A stretch of DNA of 64,000 nucleotides from Kryptolebias marmoratus (taxonomy: Eukaryota > Chordata > Actinopteri > Cyprinodontiformes > Rivulidae): positions 27,270,181 through 27,334,180 of the forward strand of contig NC_051442.1 of NCBI RefSeq assembly GCF_001649575.2. Reading direction: 5' to 3'. Below are positions 24,285 to 35,420 of this stretch, in pieces (the stretch's first letter is position 1; each line of letters opens with the position of its first letter). Below the pieces are notes generated by a model. That model was given only the letters and a program-made list of their open reading frames with translations, did no database searches and was not told where the DNA came from. Both the position numbers and the translations under genes were made by a program.

Positions 24285-24540
24285 AAGGCCTATTATCCCT
24301 TGGAGGAATGCATATTGCCCATGACCTTTCATACCTGAGTGTTAAACTTAAGATCATTGTATGTTGAGAAATAACAAATTTTGAAAATAATGTTATGTGC
24401 AATCTTGTGCGATATAACAAGATGTCAAATTCAGATTATGTGTTGTGAACAACTCTCAGCTACTACCAGATCTAATTTTAACTGGATATTTGTAGAGCTG
24501 GCTGAGTTACAACCAGTTTGTGTTGGCACACTGACTTAAA
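24285..24540 (-). repeat. Dispersed repeat family A, inverted fragment
   Basis: Starts AAAGGCCTATTATCCC...GGAATGCATAT and continues ACCTTTCATACCTGAGTG, TGTTGAGAAAT, CTCTCAGCTACTACCAGATC, TGGCTGAGTTACAACC. It then abuts a forward copy near 24540, so two copies lie head to head. Confidence 0.7.
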
Positions 24541-25352
24541 GCTAAAATTTGGTGTGGTTTTAGCTGAGAGTCATTCACAACACATACTCCAAGTACTACA
24601 AATTGCACAAGATCTTTGCTTGAAACTTTAGCATTAACTGTTGAACTAACTCTGTCTGTTAGCAAAATATCTCAAAAATCACTAAATGGATTTTACTGAA
24701 ATTCCCAGGAAGTAATGATGGGTGTGCATCTATAATTTTTGAAGTCAATCCAAATCAAGATGAATGCCACAGCTAATCGACATTAGCTAACACAAAAATG
24801 GCTATAACTAAGTCAATGTTACAGATTTTGATCTCAAATTTGGTGTGGTAGTAGCTGAGACTCAGCCATAACACATACTCTGAGCCTGACACCTCATGAT
24901 ATCACATGAGATTGTGAATTTTCAGGTTTTGATGAAAATGGAAATAACTCAGTCATTTCTCAATATAAGATGATCTTGGCACTCCCTGCGCTGCCACCTT
25001 AGCATGGTGGAGGGGTTTGAAAGTCCCAATGATCCTAGGAGCTATGCTGTCAGGGGCTTAATGCCCCTAGTAGGGTCACCCAAGGCAGACAGGTCCTAGG
25101 TGAGGGGCCAGACAAAGTGCAGCCCAAAGACCCCTTATGATGAGCAACAGAATTGGACAGTGTTTCTTTGCCCGGATGTGGGTCACCGGGGAGCCACTCT
25201 GGAGCCAGGCCTGGTGGTAGGGCACATTGGCAAGCGCCGGGTGGCCGGGCTTTCACCCATGGAGCCCGGCCGGGCACAACCTGAAGAGGTGACATGGGTC
25301 CCCATTCCCATGAGCTCACCACCTATGGGAGGGGCCAAAGGGGTCGGGTGCA

Positions 25353-25868
25353 ATGTGGGATGGGTGGCGGTCTGATCCTCGGCTACAGAAGCTGGCTCTA
25401 GGGACATGGAATGTCACCTCTCTGGTGGGGAAGGAGCCTGAGCTGGTGTGTGAGGTTGAGAGGTTCCGGCTAGAAATAGTCGGGCTCACCTCAACGCATG
25501 GCTCTGACTCTGGAACCAGTCTCCTTATGCGGGGTTGGACACTCTTTCACTCTGGAGTTGTCCCCAGTGAGAGGCGCCAAGCAGTAGTTGGCATACTTGT
25601 TGCCCCCCATCTTGGTGCCTGTATGTTGGGGTTTACCCTGGTGAACGAGAGGGTAGCTACCCTCCGCCTACGTGTGTGGGGACGGGTCTTGACTGATGTT
25701 TGCGCTTATACCCTGAACAGCATTTCGGATTACCCACCCTTTTTGGAGGGGTTATTGGAGAGTGCCCCTCCTGGGAACTCCCTTGTTCTGCTGGGGGACA
25801 TCAACACTCACGTGGGTAATGACAGTGAGACCTGGAGGGGGTGTGGTTGGGAGGAACGGCCCCCCTGA
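25353..25868 (+). pseudogene. LINE ORF, apurinic-type endonuclease part
   Basis: LINE endonucleases of this type nick target DNA to prime reverse transcription. The frame is open for about 170 codons and shows [11 protein letters not shown] (strand with the conserved Asn), then VGLTSTH near residue 45, the [13 protein letters not shown] and [15 protein letters not shown] strands, and [12 protein letters not shown] near residue 145. The usual motif is GDFNA; here it is GDINT. The frame stops at 25866 within the conserved region, and the sequence downstream continues in other frames (SMIDFVVVSSDLR at about 25998). The domain is therefore broken. Confidence 0.85.
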
Positions 25869-26113
25869 TCTGAACCCGTGTGGTGTTCTGTTGTTGACTT
25901 CCGTGCTCGTCATGGATTGTCCATAACGAACATGATGTTCAGACATAAGGGTGTCCATATGTTCTCTTGGCACCAGGACACCCTAGGTCGCAGTTCAATG
26001 ATCGACTTTGTTGTTGTTTCATCTGATCTGCGGTTGTATGTCTTGGACACTTAGGTGATTAGAACTTCAAACATGTTCCGGGGGAGGTGGAGGACATTGA
26101 GTCCAAGTGAGCT

Positions 26114-27240
26114 ATGTTCTGTGCCTCCATTGTTGAGGTGGCTTATCGGAGCTGTGGCTGCAAGGTAGTTTGTGCCTGTCATGGTGTCAACCCTAGAACC
26201 CGCTGGCGGACACTGGTGGTGAGGGATGCTGTCAGGCTGAAGAAGGAGTCTTATCGGGCCTTTTTGGCCTGTGGGACTCCAAAAGCAGCTGACAGGTACT
26301 GGCAGTCCAAGCGGCACGCAGCTCGGGTGGTCGCTGAGGCATGGGAGGAGTTCAGAGAGGCCGTGGAGAAAGACTTCCACACGGCTTCGAGGCGATTCTG
26401 GTCCACCATCTGGCATCTCAAGAGGGGAAAGCAGTGCGGCACCAACATTGTTTATAGTGGGGGTGGTGTGCTTCTCACCTCCACTCGGGACGTCATGGGT
26501 CAGTGGGCGGAATACTTCGAAGACCTCGTCAATCACACCAGCATGTCTTCCATCGAGGAGGCAGAGCCTGGGGACTTTGGGTCGGGCTTTCCAATCTCCA
26601 GTGCTGAGGTCACTGAGGTGGTTAAAAAGCTCCTTGGTGGCAAGGCTCCGGTGGTGGATGAGATTTGCCCGGAGTTCCTTAAGGCTCTGGATTTTGTAGG
26701 GTTGTGTTGGGTAACGCGACTCTGCTATATTGCGTGGACATCGGGGCAGTTACCCTGGATTGGCAAACCAGGATTTACCGATCGATCTACGTTCCTACCC
26801 TCATCTATGGTCACGAGCTTTGGGTAGTGACTGAAAGAATGAGATCGTGAATACAAGCGGCTGAAATGAGTTTTCTCTGCAGGGTGTCTGGGCTCTCCCT
26901 TAAAGATAGGGTGAGAAGCTCGGTCATCCAGGAGGGACTCAGAGTAGAGCCGCTGCTTCTCCACGTCGAGAGGAGCCAGTTGAGGGGGCTCAGGCATCTG
27001 ATTAGGATGCCTCCTGGACGCCTCCCTGGTGAGGTTTTCTGGGCATGACCCACCAGAAGGAGGCCCAAAGGAAGAACCAGGACATGCTGGAGGGACTATG
27101 TTTCTCAGCTGGCCTGGGAATGCCTTGGGATTTCCCCGGAGGAGCTGGCCCAAGTGGCTGGGGATAGGGAAGTCTGCGTTTTCCTGCTTAGGCTGCTATG
27201 CCCGCGACCGGATGGATGGATGGATGGATGGATGGATGGA
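26114..27240 (+). pseudogene. LINE ORF, reverse transcriptase with deleted core
   Basis: 26114-26735 encodes the linker and the start of the reverse transcriptase in one frame (MFCASIVEVAYRSCG, RFWSTIWHLKRGKQ, EVVKKLLGGKAP, TRLCYIAWTSGQLP). At about 26750-26770 the sequence jumps from the 'LPLDWQTG'-type block straight to the C-terminal 'IYRSIYVPTLIYGHELWV' block. The palm domain with its FADD catalytic motif is missing. The C-terminal part ([37 protein letters not shown]) runs into the GGAT tail with stops and frameshifts. This copy could not code for an active enzyme. Confidence 0.85.
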
Positions 27241-27281
27241 TGGATGGATGGATGGATGGATGGATGGATGGATGGATGGAT
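27211..27281. repeat. (GGAT)n tail / microsatellite
   Basis: About 17 near-perfect GGAT units forming the 3' tail of the LINE. Confidence 0.95.
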
Positions 27282-27303
27282 ATGATCTTAGTCTAAAACT
27301 CTG

Positions 27304-27887
27304 GCTTTAAAATTTCCATTTTATGAAGAACATTTGATTCAATCCCTTATTAAGATTACTAAACTGCATAAAATGTACAAGTTTGTCAAGACTGTTGACT
27401 GGTTTTACTATCATTTGTCAATAAATGTTCAGTATTTCTGTTGTCTTATTAAATCAGAGCCAAAGGTGACTGGAAACGTCCCAGTGCTTGTGGAACTGGT
27501 TTCCCTCCAGGCTAACTTTCAAGCTCTATTTTGATGTTCAACAAACAAGTCTTCTCTCTGTTGATCAGCTCACATCTGTTCACAGTGCTCTGACTAGTGT
27601 TTGACTTTGCCAATTGATTCATCAAGTTATTTTCTGATGAGTTTCCTGACAGCTGATTATCTCGCTGATAGCTCTGCCTTACGGTCACACCGTGTACTGA
27701 GTCTGAGTGGATGCAGCACTCTGTCTTTTAAAAAGGTGTAAGAACTAAAATGTCCCAAGGTGTTTCAAAGAGGCTGCTCTGGAGAGTTCACCGTCTACAG
27801 AAACATGGCTAAACAGTCAGTATTTTACCATCAAGTATTAAACAAGACACAGAGAAAATTAAAGGCTTAACATTCCTTAAAAAATGA
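27304..27887. other. No gene recognised
   Basis: Nothing conserved seen. Confidence 0.4.
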
Positions 27888-28245
27888 AACTAAGATCATC
27901 TCATGTTGAGAAATTGGTTCTGGCCATTTTGGTTAAACCTTGAAAATAATTTTATCCTCATTCTCATGCAATATCATGAGAATGAGGATATGTGTTGTAA
28001 AAGACTAAGCTACAATCACAACAAATTTTTGCTTAATATCTGTAAACCTGTCTGAATTACAGCCATTTTTGTGTTGGGTAATACTGATTAGCTGTAGCAG
28101 TCATCCTGAATGTGGTTGGCTCCAAAACTTAACCAATTGTAGTTGTACATCGAATGATTACTTTCTGCAAGTTTCATTAAATTTTGTCCAGTGGTTCATG
28201 AGATTTTTTTGGTAAGAGACAGACACAAGCACAAAAACCTTATGT
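27888..28245 (-). repeat. Dispersed repeat family A, inverted copy
   Basis: AAGATCATCTCATGTTGAGAAAT, GCCATTTTGGTTAAACC, TTGAAAATAA, GATTAGCTGTAGCAGTCATCC and CAGTGGTTCATGAGAT follow the family A order in reverse. A local ATCCTCATTCTCATG / CATGAGAATGAGGAT hairpin (27953-27988) replaces part of the usual sequence. Confidence 0.7.
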
Positions 28246-28854
28246 TGGAAAGGCAATTCTTTTGTGTTTCTAAACGTGTGTGAAACTGTGGGTCGAAAGA
28301 AGACTACTGCCACCTGCTGGTCAAAGAGGGGAATAACAGATCACACACCCAACAAAAGTATTCCGCTCTCAACAGAATGTGTGTACGCCTGTGTTCACCA
28401 GCACTACTTTCATAACATTATCTTACAGTAAAACAGTAAACTGCCTCCTCTTTCTCACCCTTCCTCCGCCACACTCGATGCCAAACACATTAATATTTAC
28501 ATGAACTACTTTAACGACACAGTTCCAGTTAAACCAGCCTGCTGACTGTTTCACTTTAACATTTACACCAAAGGTTCTCCAACATCAAAACAACAGCCCG
28601 GTTCTGTCTGAGAGGGATGTTCTCTTCCCTCTTATACTCAATTAATAAGTTTTTGTTTTCCTGTCAGAATCATTTGGGCAGCATTTGGACAGTTGAATTC
28701 AGTGGCCTATTTTTCCCTACAAATTACAAAAACCTAAAAAGTGAAATCAATGAAACCATTGCTCCTGCGTCATATTTTCAACAAGGTTTTAAACAACAAA
28801 TGAGCAGAATTGTCCCTGAAAATACATTTATTATCACCCACCACTGAAGGCAAA
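28246..28854. other. No gene recognised
   Basis: Nothing conserved seen; CTGCCACCTGCTGGTCAAAGAG near 28308 is a phrase common in fish repeats. Confidence 0.4.
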
Positions 28855-29645
28855 GGTGAAGCATTAAGGTCTATGTGTGAGTTTATCTTTACCGTTAGCA
28901 AAGTATTTCATGAATCACTGAACAGATTTTTTTTGAAGCTCTCAGAAAGTAATCATGTGATAAACATCTACAACTGACTAACCTTTGGAGTCCACACAAT
29001 TCAAAATGGTCATCACAGCTAATCAACCTTAGCCTACACAAAAATCGTTACATAATAAGTAAATTGTACATATATTTGGGGTGAAAGTAGCTGGGAGTCA
29101 CTCACAACATACGCTCCAAGCACTAACAGATCATGTGAGATATTCTAAAACCATACTAGATTGTGTCTAATGTTATTTTCAAGGTTTGACCAAATTGGCT
29201 ATACTATAACTCCATCATGAAGCTGTCCCCTCACAACAAGGAGGCCCCAGGTTCACCTCCCAGCTTTTCTCTATGAAGTTTACATATTCTCCTCATTCAC
29301 ACATGGACTTTCTCCAGGTACTCCAGCTTTCTCCCACAGACCAAAAACAAATGCATGTTAGGTTCATTGGTAACTCTTAATTGTCCCTATGTGTGAGTAA
29401 GAGCGTGAATGGTTGTTTGTCTCTGTGTGTCCTTGTGATGGACTGGAGACCTGTCCAGGGTGTCCCCTGCCTCTCACATAGTGACTTCTGGAGATAGGTA
29501 CCAGCTGCCCCACAACCCATAAAGCAAAAAGTGGGTAAAGTAAATGGATGGATTTAACTCCATCATTTCTTAACATAAGATGATCTTAGAATGAAAGGCG
29601 ATGGGAGATATGACTTTCTTCAAGAAATGCTAGGCCATTAATTTG
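28855..29645 (+). repeat. Dispersed repeat family A, forward copy split by a SINE
   Basis: Family A words run from TTAGCAAAGTATTTCATGAATC through TCACTCACAACATACGCTCC to CATTTCTTAACATAAGATGATC and GAAATGCTAGGCCATTAATT, with the SINE-like repeat inserted at 29219-29554. Confidence 0.75.
29219..29554 (+). repeat. Full SINE-like element with 12-bp TSD
   Basis: It starts GAAGCTGTCCCCTCACAAC and continues through CACATGGACTTTCTCCAGG, CATGCATGTTAGGTTC-like sequence and GAGACCTGTCCAGGGTGTC, ending AAATGGATGGATT. It is flanked by identical 12-bp duplications TAACTCCATCAT (29207-29218, 29555-29566). The duplication is of the length expected for LINE-driven target-primed insertion, and the tail resembles the GATG tail of the Rex3-like LINE. 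Confidence 0.85.
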
Positions 29646-30429
29646 GATTCTACTTTGTTTTTTTAATTTTTACTTTTTTCCATCTAAATCCATGGGGAGA
29701 AGATTATATTTGTATTGACTGTAAAATAACTGTAAACAGTCCATAATTTGTCTTTTTTTTAACATAATCATATTAATTTCAGTTAATCTGCTCCACATTT
29801 CTTCCTGTCATGGTGTTTCTATTCTTATAGTCTCTCCTGGTGGATAAATGATAACTTTAATCCTAAAGGAAGAGAGGATGAAGCGAATGAAATGATCATA
29901 AACTGCATTTACTAAAAAAAAAAATGAGCAACCACAAAAATGTTCTTTAGTAAAATAATGATTAGAATATTTTTATAAACATTAAAACCATGAAATGACA
30001 AACTTTGGAGCACACATCTTGTGAGTGAGCTGAGAATTTATTTTTAATCACCAAGAAACATGAATGTTTTTTTTTTTATTATGAAGGCAAACAAGCCTAG
30101 TTGCCTTCAGTTTAAAGAGATATTTCATCTACTTTGCAGGGGGGTTCTGTGTAAAAGTCACAAGGAATTGATATCTTACCTGTTGCAGCTTTTTGAACCA
30201 CTTCTGTTTGGAAAAGCATAGCTTAATTCTGACAGGGGAAATGCCGGTTTATTCATTAATTTCACCACCTCCTACTTGATGGCTTCCATTTCACACTCAG
30301 CAGGAGCTTCTTCATACTCCTGCACTGACCATCTAACCACCAGCTAATATATATCTTTATTGGAGCCACATCAACCCTTGATATATACAGATATTCTATA
30401 CCAATTATTGTAACCTTTAATTAAAGAAG
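29646..30429. other. No gene recognised
   Basis: AT-rich, no conserved features. Confidence 0.4.
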
Positions 30430-30800
30430 CATTTCTTAAAATAATACATATAGCCCATAGACTTGCATCCCAAAGTTTTAAACAAAGATGCGTGATCTAT
30501 TAGAGCTCAAGGGTGTGCAATACATAGTTAGATAATAACTCCCACACCAAATTTAGCTCTATATCTGTAAAATTAACTGGGTTATAGCTACTTTTGTGCT
30601 TACTAAGATCGATTAGCTTTAGTGGCCCTTTGGAATCAAGTTATTTCAAAGTTAATTAGGTTGTAGATGTACGCCCAGTGACTACTTTGAAGGTTTCATT
30701 CAAATCTATCCAGTTCTTCCAGAGATATTTTGCTAACAAACAAACACACACATGCATACAAACACACAGTCAACTGCATGACCACTTGCCTTTCATGATG
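30430..30800 (-). repeat. Dispersed repeat family A, inverted copy
   Basis: CACACCAAATTTAGCTC, TATATCTGTAAAATTAACTGGG, GATTAGCTTTAG, GTAGATGTACGCCCAGTGA, TTTCATTCAAATCTATCC and AGATATTTTGCTAACAAACA follow the family order in reverse. Confidence 0.7.
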
Positions 30801-30959
30801 GCAGGCAAAGAAATCATGTGTTTGGTACAACTGCTTCAAAAGTAATAGATTTTTTTTTGTCAATTACAACAAAGTGTTCAAATGTTTGCACAGAGTCAAT
30901 AAAATCTAATTATTATTGCAGATTATAGTGATAGAATTAAAGATTATTGATAGATAGAT

Positions 30960-31240
30960 ATATATTGCCCACTGCCAAAAGCAATAAAAAAAGCAATAAT
31001 GTTTTCCCCACATCTGGGTTCATGCTTGTTTGTCTGTCTGTTTGCAGTGTATTATCTCATAAACCAGAGAACAGATTTATTTTAAAGATACTCTCAAAAG
31101 GTTATCACTAGATGTACAACTGGTTAACTTTATGCAAACAACAAAATGACTATACTGTACCTCAGTCATTCTGACAGATACCGAGTTTGGTGTGGTTGTA
31201 GCTGAGAGTGATTATCCATGTCCATGACATTATCCAAGTT
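30960..31240 (+). repeat. Dispersed repeat family A, forward fragment
   Basis: GTTTGTCTGTCTGTTTGCAG, ATCTCATAAACCAGAGAACAG, GAGTTTGGTGTGGTTGTAGC. It faces the preceding inverted copy, tail to tail. Confidence 0.65.
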
Positions 31241-31443
31241 TTTATGCATTTATGACATTATTTTTATTTTTTCAGAACAGTAAGGCTAAACATGCCATCA
31301 GCAATCACTTTTAAAGTTCATTTGATTTCCATGGATCTTCTCAAACCCCACACTTTCTGTGTTGCTTCATGAAGTCCCAACCCTAACTTTAGGAACTACT
31401 GTTCTAGAGGCACTGCAACCAGAAAACCCACATGCAGAATAAT

Positions 31444-32037
31444 TGTGAGGATTTGGGTTTTGCCCGCCTCGCGGGCATTGCCTCTAACCTCCTCCTCAAC
31501 AGGTGTTGCCGATTCCAGTGACGAGCAGTTCCGGTATTTAAACCCTTGGCTGATTCCAGATCTTTGCTGGAGCATCTTGCCTCTTTGGTTAGAATCCCAG
31601 CCACCAGATTCTACCGTCCATGTTCCGCAGCTACGTTCATTTTTGTTTTTTTGTACTTTGCTTCTCGCTTCAGGTTATTGGTTCTGAATTTTGGCCTATT
31701 GGGACTTACCTTCTGCTCCTTAGACTACTCACCTGTTTGGACTACAGACATCTTACTTCTTGGACCACTCCTGGATTGCGACTACACTTCTGGACCTCGT
31801 TCACCCTCCAAAACCTGTAAGAAAGAACACTCAATTACTCCTTGCACAAGTCTGAAAGAATATTTACTAAGACCAAGATCAGAACCCGAGACTCACCTTG
31901 CTCCTCTCCTGTTTTCCAGATCCTCCTGACCGTGCACTGTAAATACTTGTCACCTGTAAATAAAACAACTTACCTTTACTTTGTCTCTGCGTCTGGTTTT
32001 GGTTCTGCTCCTTAGGGCTAAACTCTGGACTATGTCA
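31444..32037 (+). mobile_element. Solo LTR, probable Ty3/gypsy, TSD ATAAT
   Basis: A 594-bp unit, TGTGAGGATTTGGG...CTATGTCA, is flanked by ATAAT at 31439-31443 and 32038-32042. It has TATTTAA at 31535, a start-motif GCTGGAGCATCTT 31 nt downstream, and AATAAA near 31962. It is the intact relative of the interrupted LTR at 19247-20262. Short frames across it are not genes. Confidence 0.88.
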
Positions 32038-32042
32038 ATAAT

Positions 32043-32929
32043 AGATTAAAAAACTGTCCTTCCTACTAAAATCAGACCCTCCCACATGATTCCCCCCACC
32101 ATAAATTAAAATCTAGGCCTAAAAATATTCAAATGAATTACAAGAAGGCAGCCGACTGCCCCTTCTCATACAGGAACATCTTACCACCTGTCTGACTGTC
32201 TTTGTTACCGGCAGCCCTGAGCTGACTGGAAGCTCTCACATCTCTCAGCCATCTGAGCTCTTTCTTCAGTCCCAGGGTGTTTCTCTTCTCACTAATTAAA
32301 AACCTGTTACCCATCAGTTCCTCTCCGTCTCATCCAATCCCATAATACATGCTTCTCAAAGCTTACGGTTGTGTGCTCTATACAGTGGGAACTGTGTAAG
32401 ATGTAAAAATGACAGACATTTTGAACTGTTTTCTCCTGTGTGTAGGTTGCCAAGGCGAGTACAGAGACCTGTGGCAGCTGCCCTCTTTTTATAGCCTCAA
32501 AATTATGGGTGTGAAGTGACCAATGATGAAAAAGTTTGAAGTAGCAGAAGTACAACTTAACCCAGAGCCAACAGGACTGATAGGCTAACAGACTCATAGC
32601 TCAACTGAACACAGAACAAAGTAGATTAACACGGTCTCAAAACAACTCAAATCTTCAAAGTTATGTCACGCTTTGTGCAAATGCTATTAATCAAACCATT
32701 ACATCACCAACAGTTACACATCACACAATTATTTCAGAAGAATTATGATGAAATCTTTTCTTAATTTGACCCCAGGCTGCACTAGAAGTGCTAAAGTTAC
32801 CTCTTGTTGCTATTTGTGCAAGCAAATAACCACAGAATTCTATGCAAACGAGAGAAATTGCCATTTCTGTGAAAATGTGGAGTGAATGTCGAGCACTGAA
32901 TGACTTTGCTAAAATTTGCTGAAGAAGCT
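32043..32929. other. No gene recognised
   Basis: No conserved exon or element recognised; frames are short and uninformative. Confidence 0.4.
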
Positions 32930-33230
32930 GAGTTGTTGAAGCTAAAAAAGCAGAAGAGTAGCTGAAAGCTAAAAGAAGCAAACACTTGACAAAAGTAGCT
33001 AAATGTTAGTTAAATCCTAAAGTAGGGAAATGCTAGCTAAAAGCTAAATATAGCAAAAGGCTTGCTAAAAGCTGCAAAGGGCTACCTAAAAGCTAACGCA
33101 GCAAAAGGTAAATGCTAAAAGTAGCAAAAGACTGGGTAAATTTACAAATATCAAAAGACTAGCTAAAACTAGCAGAAGACAAACTAAAAGTATCAACAGA
33201 CAGTTTTAGCTAAAAGTAGCATAAGAAGAT
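32930..33230. repeat. Degenerate tandem array of about 20-25 nt 'AGCTAAAAGTAGCAAAAG' units
   Basis: Variants of GCTAAAAGCTAAA, AGTAGCAAAAGACT and AGCTAAAAGTAGC recur about a dozen times. Related words in the other orientation occur at 4600-5000, 36100-36150 and 37730-37810. Confidence 0.7.
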
Positions 33231-33552
33231 AAAGTGTCATGTGGTGGGGTGAACATGGGTGACCAACTTTCTGTTGACCGTATTAAAGAATCCTGATGGA
33301 AATACCATAGCACGATGATAAGAAACGCAACACCAAGCAAAGTAAGTGTTTTGATCGTCTTAAGCCTGTGAAATGGAGCAATGAAGTCCACAGTGAAAAA
33401 GATTCACAAGTCTTCAGTACACACCCATGTCTTAGCCTGCTGCGGCGTTTGGTAAGTTGTTTAAAATATATTTTTTCGCCGCAATACATGCTGAAGCAGA
33501 TTTTAAAGAGAACAAAACAATGCTTTGTATGAATTGAAGAAATCAAAATGTA

Positions 33553-34250
33553 CAGTGTCTCTTAAATATTCACCCCCTTGAATGTTTTATTTTATTATTG
33601 CTGTTATAATTCAATCATTAGACAAGAGTTGGCCAAACTCTATAAACTCATATTAACGCTGTAGTAGAGGTTTAATCTGAATTTTCTTCAACAGTGTCTT
33701 TCTGTTTGTCCCTCTCACATAAAGCTCAGATTGGTGAAGAACCTGATCACCAGGTGTTATCTGTACAGTCTCTCCATCTGACCTGCTGAAGCTTGGAGCT
33801 CCTTCAGAGAGCTCCCAGGTGTCTTGGTGGTCTCTCTCTCTTTCCTCCTTCTTCACAGTCACTCAGTTTGTGAGGACAGCCTGCTCTTGGTAGATTTACA
33901 CATGTCCCATATTCCTTCTATCTCCTGATGATGGATCTAACAGAACTCCTGGGGATGTTTAAGGCCTTGGAAATCCCTTGGTAATCCCTTGGTATCCATC
34001 CCCCTGACTTTACTTTTTAATATTCTTGTCTCTGAGTTGAATTTGGACAGTCACTTTAAAGGGGGTGAATATTTATGCAAGCACTTATTTAAATGGTATT
34101 TCTCTGTAGAAATTTGCTTTCACTTTATCATTGAAGAGGGTTTTGTTGACATTTTTTAATCAAAAAGGCCAAATTTTATTGACCATGACATATTTATATA
34201 AATAAAAGGGTAAAACATTCAAGGAGGGTGAATATTTTTACTAGGCAATG
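33553..34250. mobile_element. Tc1/mariner-type MITE with imperfect terminal inverted repeats
   Basis: It starts CAGTGTCTCTTAAATATTCACCCCCTTGAATG and ends CATTCAAGGAGGGTGAATATTTTTACTAGGCAATG in inverted form, over about 35 bp. The left end sits in a TA; the right flank is TT. The interior encodes no intact transposase. The 'TATTCACCCCC' ends are typical of an abundant fish Tc1/mariner-like family. Confidence 0.8.
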
Positions 34251-34251
34251 T

Positions 34252-34929
34252 TTTTCAATGTTGTCCCACACTGACATTCCCAAATGTTGGCAAGTATGTA
34301 TGTATAAAGGTTACAAAAATCAAATGTCATATCACCCATCTCCTAAGTGAGCGGAATGTTTTGATACTGTATATGAATGGCTGAAACAGCACAAACTATG
34401 AGGATATAGTTAGATCACAATAATGTAGGAAAAAATAAAAAACAGGAAAATCATAATGAATCAGCTTTTACACAATAGGCCTGTTTTTAGAAATTGACAG
34501 CAGTTTAAAGGTATATAAAACAGAAACATTGAATGCATCCCTGTGAAATTCTGGAAGTTGAAGCTGTTTTAAGACAGCAGCAACCTACTTTAATCTTGGC
34601 CTTGCTCAGACTAGCAATTAGCTTGTCAATTTGATCAGACTTAAACTCTGTTTTTCCAAACTGAGGTCGTTCAAAGAGTTATCTACAACAGGTAAGTTAT
34701 TAACTGTTCGTAATCTTATGGCAAGCTCACTTCAAAATATCTGAAATATCCCTTTGTTCAACAAGGAAACCCGATGTCTCTCACAGCTGGCAGAGAATAA
34801 TCAAGACAAGCATTTATGAACAAAACTATAGGGATTCATTAAAAAAGGTAAATCCCCTGAAAAAGAAAGAGGCCAGATTTCACTTCACAAAGTCATCCAA
34901 ACAGAACTTGAGAGCAGGTGTAATCCCAT
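34252..34929. other. No gene recognised
   Basis: Nothing conserved seen. Confidence 0.4.
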
Positions 34930-35420
34930 TATAAATTAAAGTGAGCATTTCTTGAAGGAATGCATATCAACCGCTGCCTTTCATGCCCGAGTTTCAGACT
35001 AAAGATCATCCTATGTTGAGTAATAATTGGCATATAGCCGTTTTGGTCAAACTTTGAAAATAAAGTTATGTGCGATCTTGTGATATTGGGACATCTTGCA
35101 TGATCTGTTAGCTCTTGAAGTGTGTGTGTTGAGAATGACTCTCAGCTACTACCACACCAAATTTTAGCTCAATATCTGCAAAGTTTACTGAATTAAAGAC
35201 ATTTGTGCAGACTGAGGTTGATTAGCTGTGGCAGCCATCTTGACTTAGGTTGACTTCAAAGCCTAATCAGATGTAGCTGTACATTCAATGAATACTTTCT
35301 GGACATTTCAATAAAAATTGTCCAGTGATTCATGGGATGGTTTTGCTAACAGGCAGACACACAAACAAGGGCAAAAACACCATCACTCCACCTTTCGCAT
35401 TTCAGTGGAGGGTGATAAAA
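34930..35420 (-). repeat. Dispersed repeat family A, nearly full inverted copy
   Basis: It runs from GGAATGCATATCAACCGCTG through TTTCATGCCCGAGTTTCAGAC, GCCGTTTTGGTCAAACTTTG, CTCTCAGCTACTACCACACC, GTGGCAGCCATCTTGA and ATTCATGGGATGGTTTTGC to CACTCCACCTTTCGC and GGAGGGTGATAA. About 490 bp, a good second reference for the family. Confidence 0.78.

Larger units (their letters stand above)
24978..27281 (+). mobile_element. Rex3-like (RTE-type) LINE, internally deleted, TSD ATGATCTT
   Basis: The LINE has a 5' leader (GGCACTCCCTGCGCTGCCACC), an endonuclease region, part of the reverse-transcriptase frame, a C-terminal part and a (GGAT)n tail. It is flanked by 8-bp duplications ATGATCTT at 24970-24977 and 27282-27289. 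GATG-type 3' tails are a known hallmark of fish Rex3 elements; that family name is recalled, not searched. Because the 5' leader is present, this is not a 5'-truncated copy; what it lacks is the central reverse-transcriptase core. It inserted into a family A repeat. Confidence 0.85.
24541..27303 (+). repeat. Dispersed repeat family A, forward copy split by a LINE
   Basis: 24541-24977 carries family A words (TGTTAGCAAAATATCTC, AAATTTGGTGTGGTAGTAGCTGAG, AACTCAGTCATTTCTC). It continues past the LINE at 27282 with ATGATCTTAGTCTAAAACTCTGG. The interruption is the Rex3-like element 24978-27281. Confidence 0.75.

Noticed and set aside
25050..27153. Many overlapping frames on both strands
   Set aside because: Shadows of the GC-richer LINE coding sequence; only the + strand endonuclease and reverse-transcriptase pieces match a known protein family.
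27211..27281. CRISPR-like or protein-coding repeat
   Set aside because: A pure GGAT microsatellite with no spacers; the MDGWMDGW translation is meaningless.
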